DNA of 64,000 nucleotides from Halictus rubicundus (GCF_050948215.1 NC_135150.1:19881943-19945942); one strand, 5' to 3'. Counted from the stretch's first letter, positions 32,070 to 44,572 are shown. Translations and numbers: made by a program. The notes: generated from the letters alone by a model not told the origin.

Positions 32070-35000
32070 TAAATAAATTCTGACACGACTCGACTCTTTC
32101 TAAATTTGTCCACAAAAACAAATAATTAGAAAATCCTCGTCGGCCAGCTAATCGCAGGACGGTGGAACCTCGTGCATACCTTTTTTTGCAGAATGACTAA
32201 AGAAGACTGGAATGAAATTGTTCGTTACAGCATAGCAGACTCTCTGAGAGGTGAAAGATATTTTTGTGCGGCCTGTCAAGCTTCAAGCATTTCTAACATC
32301 ACTCACTTTGAAAATTTCAACCAAAACAAGAGAGAAAAAAAAAATTACAAAATTTACAAAAAAAGTTACCATTTTGCGCAACGATCGTCTCTTCGCGAAC
32401 AGGAGGCTGGAACCGGGAAGAATCTCATGGAGTATAGAATAGAGTTCGATAAATATCCTAGGAATAAAGAAGACGATGATGGATGCGGGTTTATCAAGGG
32501 GGACGTGTGTCGGGTGGAGGTTGATGTACGCGAGCCGTTTTCAGGAACGTCACCGTCGTCGTCGTTGTCCTTCCGACGACGGCGTCGACGACGACGGCAA
32601 CCGTTGGGGTCGATGCGGCTCGCTGCTAACGACCAAGCCTTCTCCGGTGGTATATACCTGTCGGCCGGTGCGTCGGCCGTCTAATTGGTGGAAAATACAG
32701 CGGAGACGTTGCCACGCGAAACGGATGTCCAGCGACGGTCGTCGACGTCAGGCGACCAGGAATAGGTCCGTCGTGAATAGCATAACGGATCAACCGTATT
32801 CCCCGCCCCCACTCTCTCTCTTTCTCCCTCTCCCACTCTCTTATTCTACCAGGCTCCGCCGGTGAAATTGCGAGAAATTTCTCCGTCGGTCCGGGGGAAC
32901 GGTACGAGTTTAGTTCGTTATTAAGCTTCGTTAATTAATACTTTCGCGAATGCTTTCGCCGTACGTACGGATCCTACGGATGTTTGTGTCTGATTATGGA
33001 GCCGGCAAGCTTATCGCGTCGCGTTGTCGACAGTGCTTGAATAAAATATTCGCGACGAGACGGTTCGCTAAATTGCGCGATTGTGTGTCCCTCCCCGAAA
33101 CCTGGCCAGAGAGGATACACGTTCACAGGAAATTAGCCTGCGTTCCGTGACCCTCTAGACGCTGGGAACCCGGTCGGTTTGTTCGCCGAACACAAATAGA
33201 TACCGAAATGATCGTTCAAAGGCATCCAGTTCGGCGCACGGGGGAGAATATTCTCCGGGATATCACCGACCATTAGTATTATTTGCGAACGGAAACGCGT
33301 AAGACTCGGGCGAACGCGATAGCTCGAAGCTCTTAGCTGTCGGCCGGGGTAGATATATACCGCGAGTACATCGGTGTGTCTGTATCTCTATGTAGTCGCG
33401 TGTACGAGTGCTACGGTAGCTCTCGAGAACTTTGAATTTTATTGCGGGCTTACATAAGCGAGACGCGCGCGGGGCACATACGGATCGCGGAATCGAAAAT
33501 GAGACGTACACCGTACAATAATTCTAACCGCGTAACGTATGTGTGTACATACGCGCCGTCGAACGCTTCACGACGCCCTAACCCCGAAATGCACCGCGTT
33601 TTTTAACGGAACGCGACGTTAACGATACACCGGCCCTCGCGAAAATACCGGAAGAGAGCTCGCGGAAGAGAGCGTACCCGGTATTCCCTCCGGGCGTTCT
33701 CCAAAATGGCGACGTACAAGTCTGACTCGATATTTCGTGGCACATGTGCGAGTTTACCTCTGAATATACATAAGCAGACTTTTATGCCCGCTGCCAGGCT
33801 GGAACTCTCGTTCTGTGACAGTAACGACGTCGTTTTTGCTTTATTCTTCGTGAGGTCTCCAAAATGGCGACCTGCGCGTCCGATGAAAGACATACGCAAA
33901 GAGCGCGCACGATTTTCAGCACAGTATGATTTTCAGCTCTTAATTGCCTCAAACCTATAGAATTTTAATCTCATTTAATTCTATAAGCGATAAAGGATTT
34001 TTGTTCGTACGAGAAATTATGCCCTTGTTGCTCATCGGGCGGCCATATTGTCGCATGAGCGACGTGACCATTAACGAAACTTTCCAACAGTTTCTACTTG
34101 CAAAATACTACTTTCCCGTACTTGAATAACTCGCAAAATGTTAAACAACATATTTGAACATGTTTGATCGTGAATGTTTTATCTATTAGATTGTTGCAAT
34201 TGAAATAGCCGTTTTTCACATTTGAAACTTCCTACCTATGTAGTTTAGTTTTTCCACGACAGATCGTGTTGAAGTTGTACAATATGAAAAATACCTATCT
34301 CGTATTGTATTATTGATAATGTACAGTGTACGTGATTCAAAATCGATTTTGGTTCACCATGGAAAAAAATGGAAATTCGTATAATTTACTTTTACGAGTT
34401 CAAACTTGGACATACATCGTCTGAAGCTGTATTGATTGCCATTCTTTCAAGCACCTAGCTAGCTTTTTGAATGGAAAATATTCAAAGAAGAATGTGCTGT
34501 AAGTCGATGGAAATTATTTCGATTAATGGCCATTTGATTTGCAACAACCTAATACAATCTTCAGGGGAATCTTCAAAATATTCTAACAAAAGGAAGCATT
34601 CGCAAGCCAACGGTGCAATTTATTCGCGACGGCCATCTTTGCCAGCGGTCGATGCCTTCTTGTTTCCGTGTTAAGCATGCAACCAACATCCGGGGGTCCA
34701 CTAAACGTCCCCGCACAGTCGAAAACCCCGGCAAACCCGAAACGTCCAAGTAACACTGTCCGGTATCGTAGGCAGCGAGAAATTTAGCTGCGGTCCGCTC
34801 GATCGATGAGACAATGCTCGCGCGCGCGACCGTTCTAATTGGTCTTTTACACGGTCGTTTAATTACTCGTTACAGATTGCCGGCGATTCCGGCCGAAATC
34901 GAGTGTTTATATAACCGGGGCTGTCCCAAGGTGTCGAGAAAAAGGAATCGATATCGATCGTTCTCTCGCGGAATCGCATTTGTTCCACGTTGCGCGTCGT

Positions 35001-36404
35001 TTAAAGAGAAAAACGTCGCCGGGATGGGAAGAACGCGACAGAAGGGGGCCGGGTTTTGCTATTTCTCGGGGCAATAGGTCTTATCCCGAAGATTCCCCAT
35101 AAAGGCAACGTCTGGAAAGCAACAGAGAGGAGACGCGACGGGGGTCGAGGCGTTTCTCGCGTGGATGTGCACCATTCAGAGGTTTCGTGGCTTTGATGGG
35201 TCTCAGACCGCCCTTTCCCTGTAGCCGGCTCCGCTCTCTCGACCTCTCGGAGCTTCTTCTCCCTCGAAGAAGCCGCCATCCACGTTTTTACCCGCTGCGT
35301 ACCCGCGGGACCCGTCTCTCTATATCACCTGGCGTTCGAAAGGTGTCTGCGTTACGTTTCCGCGGCTCGATTTCGCGAGCCGATTGGAATTTCTTCTTTG
35401 CCACCGTCGCGTCGTCGACTAGTCTCCGATACCCCTCGTCCTCGGCCTTCGATATCGACTATCGATCCGGTAACCGTCTCGCGAGCCTCTACCAACGCCG
35501 ACGCTTCCCCCCTCCCCTCTCCCCGATAATTCTGAAACAATTCTTATCGAAAGTTATCGCCGTGATCGCGATGGAATTGGCGGGGAAACGCCTCGAACGC
35601 CCGAGCCAGTCGGCTGGAAACGGGAGTAACAAGTTTCGCCGTGAAATATAATGTTCGGACGCGCGAAACACTAAACGCGGACGTTCCTTTCCGCCTGCGT
35701 GCCGATCGTCCGCTTATGTTCGTCACTAGACTGCGGACGTTCGTTTGAAATTTTTGTAGACGGATTTTAAGAAAGTGGAGTCAAATAAGATCTTATTTTC
35801 GGTGGTGGCAGTAGCGAGATGTCGGCCAACTTCTGTCGCGCATGCGCGCCCAAAACAGTAACGTATCTATATCACGAGGAAAAGGTAGTGGGGCAGTGAT
35901 ACTGCCGGGAAAGTACCGGTGTAATCTCTGCCGAGACGACGCCAATGTCCCACGAGTCTGTGATAAGTCATTGTTAATATTTTGTTATGCGATGGCAGCT
36001 AATATTGGAGAAGCAGCTACAAAGAGGCGTAGAGTTGGCTATTTTCAAAATCAAATCATAAAATCGTAAAAATTATCACATAATTTTTAAAAGTTTTGCA
36101 GGGCGATCATGGTACCCTATTTTATCCAGAATTTTACTTTATCGAGGCTAAAATCGCCGCGCATGTGCGAGAAAAGTTGGCCAATATCTCACCACTGGGT
36201 CTTTGCACGATTGAAATTAGTAAAAATCAGGAAATAAATAAAAATCCCGACTGCAAAAGTGTGTAGATTTTAGCGGAACATCCGTAGAAAGACAACTCAT
36301 TTGTATTTAAGAAAAAAAATTCCGCTTGAATAGAATATCGGAGGAGAATTGCGGTGTATATTTGAATGGCCTTCGCAGAATGAAGAGGATGGAGAGATCA
36401 GTGT
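32070..36404. other. 4.3 kb stretch without recognised gene or intact repeat
   Basis: CpG-rich at 32500-33700 and 34680-35720, AT-rich at 33950-34650 and 36050-36360. Frames at 32172-32684 and 35187-35651 are the longest; the first becomes an Arg run from GAC/GGC-rich sequence and neither shows a domain. CACTAGACTGCGGACGTTCG near 35724 is a solitary left end of the TAGACTGCGGA MITE family. Confidence 0.35.
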
Positions 36405-36640
36405 CGCCAGGTCGAGAAAATCGAGGGGAATACAACGTACCCCCTCTCTGATGACCAGGGTAATATGTGACACGTTGCGCGTGCGCGCGGCACCACGCGA
36501 CACGTCACGTGACCAGGGTCTTGGTGGGGGACGTAGGAGTGTGCTCAGGGTGGTGGAATGGGATTATGGAAGGGGAAAAGAAGGAAAGGAAACAGATACC
36601 CAAATGGGTATCACTTGGCGACGCTGGTAGAGATGAAAGA
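36405..36640 (+). repeat. CACGTG-core dispersed repeat, copy 3
   Basis: It shares, in order, TACCCCCTCTCTG, ATATGTGACACGT, CACGTCACGTGACC, a GGGATTATGGAAGGGGAAAA block and ACTTGGCGACGCTGG with copy 2, which follows about 15 bp downstream in the same orientation. The spacing differs in the second half, with an extra AAAGAAGGAAAGGAAAC segment. The two form an old tandem pair. Confidence 0.5.
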
Positions 36641-36654
36641 AACAACGCGAATCG

Positions 36655-36830
36655 AGGGGAAAAAGGTTACCGCCTCTCTGCCGGTATCGGATCAGTCACG
36701 TGTCATTGTGATACATGCAGGACAGAAACGCGTCACGTGACCTGGCCGTGGCGAAAGCGTTGGCGGAACAGCGTGGTAGAAGGGGAAGGTAGACAAGTTC
36801 CAATCTGGCGACTCTGGTTTGTGGAAAGAG
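36655..36830 (+). repeat. CACGTG-core dispersed repeat, copy 2
   Basis: Its blocks GGTTACCGCCTCTCTGCCGG, CATTGTGATACATGCAGGAC, GCGTCACGTGACCTGGCCGT, GGTAGAAGGGGAAGG and ATCTGGCGACTCTGG match copy 1 at 4008-4200 in reverse orientation. The GTCACGTGAC palindrome equals the core bound by bHLH-zip factors of the USF/MITF/SREBP class, but binding is inference. Confidence 0.6.
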
Positions 36831-37307
36831 TGCCGATAGAAAAGTAAACGATAGGGGTCCGGGAATAGCAGTCTTCTTTGGCAAATCGCAGTAGTTAGGT
36901 AATTTCGCGAGAAAGCTCGGCAGTTGGACGTAAAATTAGAGCGAATCGCCGGGTAGGAAAGCACCGGGGGAACAGGGAATCGAATATCCCGTTGTCGGTG
37001 GGCACGGCTCGGCATATAGCGGGGCCGTTGTACATCGGCATCGGAAATTGGCCCAATGTTTGCTCTTTTCAGCGAAGCACCATCGGTCCCGGTTACATTT
37101 GTACGCGAATCGCGCTCGGTCGGCGGGCTCCGAAGGTTGATCATCGAGAGAGCGCTCCGAGGGAAACCGCCAATCAGCGGAAGGGTGAGAGGTTGTTCCA
37201 CGGGGCTGGTTTACCATTGCCGCGATGAATTCTTCACCGAAAAACCCGTGCAAACCGAGGCCGCCGCCGCGAGATTGCGTTTAGAAATTCATGCGCCTTT
37301 ACCCATT

Positions 37308-37309
<2 letters not shown>
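36831..37309. other. non-coding stretch
   Basis: GC-rich with overlapping frames on both strands (36692-37253). No repeat family or protein domain recognised. Confidence 0.4.

Positions 37310-37357
<48 letters not shown>
37310..37357 (+). repeat. (CT)n microsatellite
   Basis: Pure CT for nearly 50 bases, then CTTCCTCTCTCTTGG. Frames through it read Ser-Leu or Arg-Glu repeats. Confidence 0.9.
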
Positions 37358-37361
<4 letters not shown>

Positions 37362-37851
37362 TCTCTCTTGGAGAGCACCAGAGGAACTGGCGACCGCGGC
37401 TACTAGGACCTTGATTGGCGCGAAACATTTCGGACTGTGATCGGTTACTCGAAGAATTCGCGAGGCTTGTTTTCCGCCGGCGAAATTCGAGCGTGGTGTC
37501 GCCCGCCCGCGATTCAATTAACCGGCGACCATTAATTCACGCTCGTACACTCGAGCCCCGGTGATTGCGATTCGAGCAATTACGCGCCGCCACCGATCCG
37601 ATCGCACACCTCGCGGCTGTTATCTCCGAGCATTCTTTTGTCCTCCGGGAAGTCTTCCTTTGTCGATGGGAATAAAGCCTCCTTGCTCTTCTGACGGCGG
37701 CTTGCGCGAATGCCTGCAAACCTGCATCATATTCGCGGTACGTATTTGTACTTCGATGGTGGCGCGCCAGTTTCGCGTCAACAGTACGGCAGCCACTATT
37801 CTTTCTTAATTTGACTCCGTTTGATAGTACGAAGATGCGCGACGATCTTAA
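37358..37851. other. non-coding stretch
   Basis: CpG-rich, no recognised feature. The frames at 37537-37854 have no identifiable motif. Confidence 0.4.
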
Positions 37852-38027
37852 CATTAGGTTTACGAAGCGCTAAAAGCGACTATTTTACAATAATTTATAA
37901 AGATCGCGAGAATGTGTCTATCCAAATTTTTAGCCATTTCTTAAATAATGTACACGAAAAAAATAAATTTGTTGAATGCATCCTTGCGGATGCATCTTTA
38001 CAATCTCAATGTTCGTAAGTTAAACAT
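37852..38027 (+). mobile_element. piggyBac-like MITE, CACTAGNTTTACG family, copy 2
   Basis: TTAA at 37848-37851 precedes CATTAGGTTTACGAAGCGCT. The body matches the copy at 15554 in CGACTATTTTACAATAATTT, AAATTTTTAGCCATTTCTTA and ATCTTTACAATCTCAATGTT. The right TIR is eroded after CGTAAGTTAA, so the right boundary is approximate. Confidence 0.6.
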
Positions 38028-38073
38028 AAGCATAATAAAAATTGTCCAAGTCGATTGTAAGAAATTAGAGTTA

Positions 38074-38339
38074 CACTGGCTCGCGAAAGTATTCGAACGG
38101 CCTTTAGCAGAAATTTAGACGGGATTTTCAGTGTGTGTATAACTAACATGGATCTACATATTTAAAATTTTCATTACAGGCTTAAATAAAAAAATGTTTG
38201 AAACTGCCTTTTCTATTTACTCTTATAATTCTTAGCAATTGCAATTTTTTAAAAATCTTCTTTGCACATCATTTAGTATACCAATTTTTCTAATTGCTCG
38301 ACAAAAGTCAGGTCGTTTGAATACTCACGTGAGCCTGTG
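38074..38339 (+). mobile_element. Tc1-like non-autonomous element
   Basis: The left end CACTGGCTCGCGAAAGTATT and the right end AATACTCACGTGAGCCTGTG are inverted copies, with TA on each outer side (38072-38073, 38340-38341). A CACTGGCTCGCGAAAGTATTC-like terminus resembles Tc1-type TIRs in insects. The interior is AT-rich and lacks any transposase frame. 266 bp. Confidence 0.7.
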
Positions 38340-38904
38340 TACATGAAAATGTATTTTCTCATCTTTTCGCTTTTACATTTGACCTATTAATTTTCACATC
38401 GACTGCAAAACAGCAACTTCATTTTGCCTGAAGAGAATATTGATACATTGTTGGGTCGTAAAATACTCGGTACAGGGTTTACCTAGAAGAATCCCATAAT
38501 TAGAGCCGTGTATATTGGATTTATTAGCTTGATCGAAATATCCACCACCATAATTGCGGTCGCTACGGGCAAGAAGAACGTGCTGAAACATTCGAAATTA
38601 TGGAAACGTCGTGTGGCGAAACGACGTCGAATCTACAGATCGTCGTCTAACACACTCGTTGTGCGAGGCAGTTCGGCCCGTCGATAATTAAATTCCCAAT
38701 TGATCCGTAATTATCCTCTTAGTCGGATTCGTCGCCCCCCCCCCCCGTGGCGGGTGTCCATCGAATGTATTCGCGAATCGACGCAACGCGACGCAGCAAT
38801 CTGCTGCGAATAAATCTACCGGTCGGCCGAATGCGATCGAATCGGCCGATATCGATCCCCGAAGGCGGCTCAAGACGCTTAGGGGAGGCTTGCTAAAGAG
38901 AGTG

Positions 38905-38907
<3 letters not shown>
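38340..38907. other. non-coding stretch with a C run
   Basis: A run of 12 C residues lies at about 38735-38746. No gene or repeat family recognised. Confidence 0.4.
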
Positions 38908-38965
<58 letters not shown>

Positions 38966-38966
38966 G
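38908..38966 (+). repeat. (GA)n microsatellite
   Basis: Nearly pure GA for almost 60 bases with a single GAGCGAGAG interruption. Purine on the plus strand. Confidence 0.9.
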
Positions 38967-39852
38967 TCCGTTTGCGGTGGTGACCGGTGTGTGTTCCGTG
39001 TTCCGAACGCCTGTGCACACCGGTCCAATTGGCATTCATTGGCGCCAATTTATCTTCGCTGGGCGCGGGGCGTGGCCCCCGAACTTAAGCGCGCTCGCTT
39101 AATTGTACGCCGGTACTAATTAAGCGACGACGAGTCCGCCGGGAGCCCGTCGGAGACCGGCCCCCAGAGACCCAGGAGGAATCGAGAGGATCTGAGAGGG
39201 TCTGGTATGCACCCTTCGAGCCCTTCGGAATCGTTTTTGCCGATCCCCTTCGCGTGCGTTCGCTGGATGGACCAGCCAGGACCAAGAGAAAAATCAAGCT
39301 CCGAGCTTTCATAATTCGTTTGTGCCGGGCGATGCGTTTAACCGTCCCATCTAAGTTTATTGCGGACTATTAACTGCGCGAACATATGTTCCCGAGACAT
39401 TAATTGGGAAGTTCGTAAATGCACAAGCTGGAAAAAATCTTGCAGAAAAAATCTTAAGTCTTCCATTTAAGTAATACTGTTACCTGCATTCGAGCGCGTA
39501 AGTATTTCAGTGAGTGATCGGTAAAAGCGAGTGTAGCAAACTCGATTGTTGATAGTTTGTTTTTGCGAAAGAACGCATGAAAGATTGAATCAGGAAACGG
39601 TAGCGGGTCGTCGGGGACCCAACGATGTTAACCACGGGTTAAAATAATAGCCAGCTAACCAGCCAGCAGAGAGACGCCAATAATTTTTCAGGAGGTTATC
39701 GGTGAACTACTTAAAACTTCCTCGAATCATCGATTGCGTTCGCGTGGTGGGCTCGCTGGTTGATTGAGCCGCGTTTCCGCGTTATAGAATTCCGATAACT
39801 TTTACCGGGTTGTGCGCTAACCGCATGCAAGCACCCAGCTTCCCGCACAACC

Positions 39853-39853
<1 letters not shown>
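38967..39853. other. non-coding stretch
   Basis: GC-rich to 39340, then mixed. Nothing recognised apart from chance frames. Confidence 0.4.

Positions 39854-39910
<57 letters not shown>
39854..39910 (+). repeat. (CT)n microsatellite
   Basis: Almost pure CT with a single TTT interruption near the right edge. It lies about 900 bp from the GA tract at 38908 in opposite polarity. Confidence 0.9.
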
Positions 39911-41726
39911 CTACTCTCTGTTTCTCTCGTCGAACTTTACCGTCTTTCTACGAGGGAAAATTTCACCGCGGTTCGAGCATTATCGCCGTCGGCCGCTCGT
40001 TCCTGTGATTCTATTAGCAACCATCCGTCGGACTCGATTTCCGTCGAATCGAATCTTACTCGCCGGAGCTTGAATCTGGTCGCTGGATCGGTTGTTTAGC
40101 GATTGTCGGTGTTCCGCGTAATTTCGGCAATTATGCCGCTAAAAATCGCGGAGGAATTGAACGTCTTCAGAAATGCTTCTTAGAAAGTGTTCCGTGGAAA
40201 AATGTCAGTGAGCGACGATTGGACCGAGATTCTTTCTAATGAAAATAGTCTATGTCAATTGCAAAGAATGGAGGCTATATGAAAATGTACGACTCGTTCC
40301 AACAATTGGAATGAGTGAAACATTTTTTCGAGAGCGTTCTTAAATTCTTGTAATATCTTCACAGCTTTCCATTAGGTTACCATAACCTGATGATGATTGA
40401 GACTTTTCGATATTTTTTATAGCTACCATTCATCGCCCCTGACTTTCTGTCATCATTTCGGACTTTATGCATCCATGACAAAAATTAGTAACTCCAATTC
40501 AAAACAGTGAAAATATTCCAAGAATTTAAAAATAGCATTATTTCCAACCAATTAAAATGATTAAAGAACCAAATTTATTTTCCATAAATAAATAAGTAAT
40601 TAAAATCGGCAGTCCAGTAACCATCGTGCCAGAAGGGTTAGTCTTCTCACTGTTCAAAGCCGTATCTATGAATGCCTGTCGGAGATGCATAAAATCCACA
40701 ATCTAACGATTAACGTGGACCATTTTGCGCTTAAAATTGTCATCGAAGAACGTCGAAGCTTACGTCGATCGCCTAACGCACACAGCGTTGCGCGGGTCTG
40801 AGTAATGTGTAATGAGGAAGCCGGTTGTTCCGCGATCGGTATCGATCGCGGCTCGCATAAAGCAATTATTCGATGCGACCCGGCCTGTCCCGGCCCGACC
40901 CGGCCCGCGCCAACCTCTGGCAAACCTCGTCGACTCTGGCAATGGCACCTGAAAGCAATGGGACGGGGGAGAGACGAGAGAGAGAGAGGGAGAGAGAGAG
41001 AGAGAGCCCTCTCTCCGCGTATACAAATTTGCTTGTTCTCTCTCTGCCTCTCCCTCTCCCTCTCTCTTTCGGCGAAAGGTCGTCCCTCCTGAATCACCGA
41101 GCTGGATTTAATTAACGGTGACGCGGGCACGATCGGCCCGGTTCGCTATACTTAGCTTCCGATCCGAAGAGAGAGCCTCTCTCTCTCTCACACACACACT
41201 CACTGTTCTGTTCTGTTCCTGCCGCGCTCTCTGGCCGCTTTCGTGGCCATCGCAGATCGCCGCAGACCGTCGAGCATCGGCGACGCTCTCCCGAACCGTG
41301 TCTCCTGCTTTGTTATTGTCAGGAAACCGACTGCCATCGATAGCCGACGCGAAACCGGCGTCGGCCACCGGTGTCCGTCGCTACACACTAATGAAATTCG
41401 CCTGACGCCGCAAAGTGCGCTCCGAGCGACCTAAACGCCGGCCAAACGGCCCCTTTTGCCAAATGTGAGACCACACCGAACCGTAATTAACACTTTTATT
41501 ATAGTCAACGGTGCTGGACCATTTCATGGACGTGAATGTTCGTGTATGGATCGTGTATAAATACGAATGTTTTTAAATGTTTGTCCACGACAACGTTGTT
41601 CTAAAGAATACTAGCCACATCTATCGCTTGTATCTTGCGGTAAAAGAATGATTCGAGTTTCTTTGAATTAAAGTGTATTATTGACCTTGGTGAGAAACAC
41701 CAGGTAAAGCCAGGTTCTACAAATTC
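39911..41726. other. non-coding; MITE remnant and mixed microsatellites
   Basis: 40456-40705 looks like a TAGACTGCGGA-family MITE: the left side reads CGGACTTTATGCATCCATGA and the right side GCATAAAATCCACAATCTA. Impure AG then CT tracts lie at 40976-41008 and 41038-41069, a near-inverted pair, with a short CA run at about 41190. The frames at 40666-41130 and 41118-41405 cross them and are rejected. Confidence 0.45.
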
Positions 41727-42145
41727 GTAACTCGAGCATCTAAAATATCTCGCCTGTTTTTTATGATAGAAAGAAATGTCAGTGTTAGTTGGTTCAGAGG
41801 GGCAAATATTATGATAGAAAACAATCTAGAAGTGTAAGAACAATTTACATCAAGTGCCTTACTTTTATGAATTTTTCATACTCAACGTCACTGAAGGTCA
41901 TGATATTACAGGTTGTTGGATTTGTTTTGACCTTGGCTATATTATAGCGATAATAGAAATATATCGTTCCACTTTAAAAAACTTTGATGTCCTTGAAATT
42001 TCAAAAAATATAACCTCGAACAAATTTTTCTGCCTAACATCATATTTGTCCCTCTGAACCAACTGTTTTCCTCTGACATTTTTTTCTATCATAAAAAATA
42101 AGCGAGATATTTTAGATGCTCGAGTTAGGTGAGATACCATGTATA
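41727..42145 (+). mobile_element. MITE of the TACAGGGTATCTC family, long arms
   Basis: The left arm AACTCGAGCATCTAAAATAT continues to GATAGAAAGAAATGTCAG. The right arm CTGACATTTTTTTCTATCAT continues to GATATTTTAGATGCTCGAGT and then GGTGAGATACCATGTATA. The arms are inverse copies of about 55 bp. The body matches 3509-3806. The outermost left TATACAGGGTATC is lost here while the right is kept, the reverse of the other copy. Confidence 0.65.
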
Positions 42146-43118
42146 GGAACACGTAGAACAAGTGCAATGTTATCCGATTATTTTGCCCGATTTTGCAGCA
42201 AGGTCTTCAATTGCAATTCATTACAAATTCGTTTGACACGACTACCACTGTAAACAATCTTTTGCACATTTACTGCCATATAAAGTACACGTGTACGGTC
42301 TTTTTGACGTTTACGAGAAAAACGTGTGCCTACTGTAAAATAGAAAATCGTAGTAAACTAGAAATCATAGAAAATCGTCAAAAATAGGGGGGAAAACAGA
42401 AAAATGTAAACAGAAATCCTGGTCAGATGTATTGAGTTAAAAACGAAGTTTTATATGTTCTTCCCGAGCAATAAAATCACAAAAGTTAAAGGAAGAAAGG
42501 TTGAATGTATGGTTTGAAGCCTGGAATGTTTTTCACCACGTTCGGGCTAGCCCCGGAGCTGGCCCATTAACAAACGTGCAAACGAGAGGCCCGCCTGCAC
42601 GCGCGAATGCACGATGCAAAGCACTCACAGTACTCGTCTCCCGTGGTCCCGGTGCAGTGGCTGCATCGTTTACGTAAGACCGCGAAACGCGGCACAAGGA
42701 GACCGATTATGTCGATAAACTTCGAGCGGTGATGCGGCCGGATTGAAAGCCGCCCCGTGAAACCAAATAGGCGACCGATGTTACGATCGATATCCAACGG
42801 ACGTCAACGTAATCTGCTTTAAGTAATTGATCGGCGAGAAGGGGTAACTACCCTTTCACCAGGCCCATGGCGATCCCGGCTTTCTCCCTTTCGGGGGCTC
42901 CACGATCCTCAATGCACGTCTGCGACGTCTGTCGAGCTCGTGGCCAAAGAGATCTTTTGATAAGCTGTGAATGTTACCTACAATGACTAATTAGTACTGC
43001 AATAGGATTAGGAATTGTTTATTAGCCCTTTACAGGTCCAGATGTGATTATTGTTTGATATATAGATTGGAGACTTTTACGTAAAAAGCGAATTCATAAT
43101 ACATTTCTTTCATCGATT
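42146..43118. other. non-coding stretch
   Basis: AT-rich to 42500, CpG-rich to 42950, then AT-rich. The minus frame 42567-42797 shows no domain. No repeat recognised. Confidence 0.4.
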
Positions 43119-43122
43119 TTAA

Positions 43123-43754
43123 CACTAGCTTTACGTAGCACTAAAAGTGACTACAGTAAAGTTTTGATCTAAACCCTATCCTCGGGTCCGTGTTGTGACA
43201 TAGATCGTGTAGGGCGGTTACTATTTTCTTGTGACCGCGTCGACCGCGCCAAGTGTAGAAAACAACGGCGCGTGCAAAAACACTAAACCACTAAATACAG
43301 TTCAAATTATGTGTTTAGTGTCATTTTAATGAGAAAAATGTCGCAAATAAGTCGGTGAAAGTCCCATAAAAAAATAATGAAAAATAAAGAAGTTTTATAA
43401 TTGGATTAGTAGTGGTTCGCACCGATATACCCGACCCGGTATCGAATTACGAGACATGTTTACACTTTACACTGGTCAACGATCTAGAGAGCTCGAGTTT
43501 CTTGGCCCCTCGCGGGGTATGCCTCCCAGTGGAGGGGATAGGCGAACTAAGATCGTGTAGCTCCGTTCGACTTAGATCAAGACTTTACTGTACTTTACTA
43601 TTATAAAAATAACAAGAATGAGTGTATCCAAATTTTTAGCCATTTATTTATACACCCAAAGAAATTTTGTTGAATAATTCTTTTTTGATTCATTGGATGC
43701 ATTTTTACAGTCTCAGTAATCGTAAATTAATATGGGAACTTAGTAAACCTGGTG
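43123..43754 (+). mobile_element. piggyBac-like MITE, copy 3, split by a Tigger-like element
   Basis: TTAA at 43119-43122 precedes CACTAGCTTTACGTAGCACT. The body resumes after 43590 as TACTTTACTATTATAAAAAT, then AAATTTTTAGCCATTTATTT and TCTCAGTAATCGTAAATTAA, and ends AAACCTGGTG beside TTAT. Copies at 15554 and 37852 run straight through the interruption, so they serve as the empty site. The host element is therefore older than the inserted one. Confidence 0.7.
43155..43590 (+). mobile_element. Tigger/pogo-like element inserted in a piggyBac-like MITE
   Basis: Ends CAGTAAAGTTTTGATCTAAA and TTAGATCAAGACTTTACTG are inverse copies and TA lies on both sides. CAGTNNANNYTYGAT-type ends are usual for pogo/Tigger. 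The inside shares an ordered segment with 49804-50095: GTGAAAGTCCCATAAAAAAA, AATAAAGAAGTTTTATAATT and CGCACCGATATACCCGA, followed by a CCCCTCGCGGGGTATG palindrome. At 436 bp it is longer than the common MITEs yet still non-coding. Confidence 0.75.
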
Positions 43755-43769
43755 TTTATATAGCGAAAC

Positions 43770-43859
43770 TAACAATCTTCTTAAACCATTCCAATGTTTT
43801 TCTAGTTTTGTATTTTACATGTCCATGTTTTTCATAAATGCGTAAAATTCGCAGCCTAA
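43770..43859 (+). mobile_element. partial hAT-like MITE, TAGACTGCGGA family
   Basis: The right end GCGTAAAATTCGCAGCCTA is the inverse-type terminus of the family, preceded by TCCATGTTTTTCATAAAT. The left end is absent; the piece starts where the piggyBac-like element stops. Confidence 0.4.
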
Positions 43860-44572
43860 TTATTACACTGTTATTTCTTTTATTGTTGTATATCCATGTG
43901 AATGGATCATTTCTTTCACCTTGCTCCTTGGTTAAAAGGAACGCGAGCGGGACACTAGCGTGACGAAGAGGAGTCAGGGGAAGATGACGAGGTGGATGAA
44001 GAGGAGCAACAACGGTCGTGATTTCCATAAGCACCCGTAGGACGCCGAGCAGGTGGTCGGCTTCGAGTAAGACGCGAGATTTAATCGAGCGACGCCGTTT
44101 AAGCTCGATCGTCCAGCCTGAAAACGATCCTCTGGCTTCGAAACGTATGTTTGTACGCATGATCACCTGCGCGCGTACGTTTGCAGTAGTTTGTACACGT
44201 GTGGGAAGGGGGTTGTGTGCTGCGTTTACTGGATTACCTGGCCAGCCGGTTGGTTTCCATATGCGCGAGCGCGACGCCTGTCCCTGTGTTGAACGCAGCC
44301 AATCACCTTAATGATAATTTACGATCGGAGGCATAAACGTGTCTCGGGCCCCGGAATTGATTTGTTTACTCCCGAGGGATTCTCACGCGACTCGGCCCGA
44401 GTACGGGTGGCCCGTACCCGACATTCTTGTCGCTCCTCAACGTGTATCCCGGTCCACGATTTTCGGAACGTTCGGGTTTCTTCGTGTCCAGCAGTGCACG
44501 CGTCCGCGGTCGGGACCGAATGCGGACACTTAAGTGGGGAGGTGACTTGAAGGTTCCATTTTTTTAAATTAA
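43860..44572. other. non-coding stretch
   Basis: GC- and CpG-rich from 43920. Four frames overlap at 44018-44582 on both strands without a known domain, which argues for composition rather than coding. Confidence 0.4.

Noticed and set aside
35842..36069. Small frame with KYRCNLC phrase
   Set aside because: A single CxxC without the rest of a zinc-binding motif; likely chance.
41854..42167. Opposing open frames of 67 and 76 codons
   Set aside because: Both lie within the inverted-repeat MITE at 41727-42145 and come from its structure.
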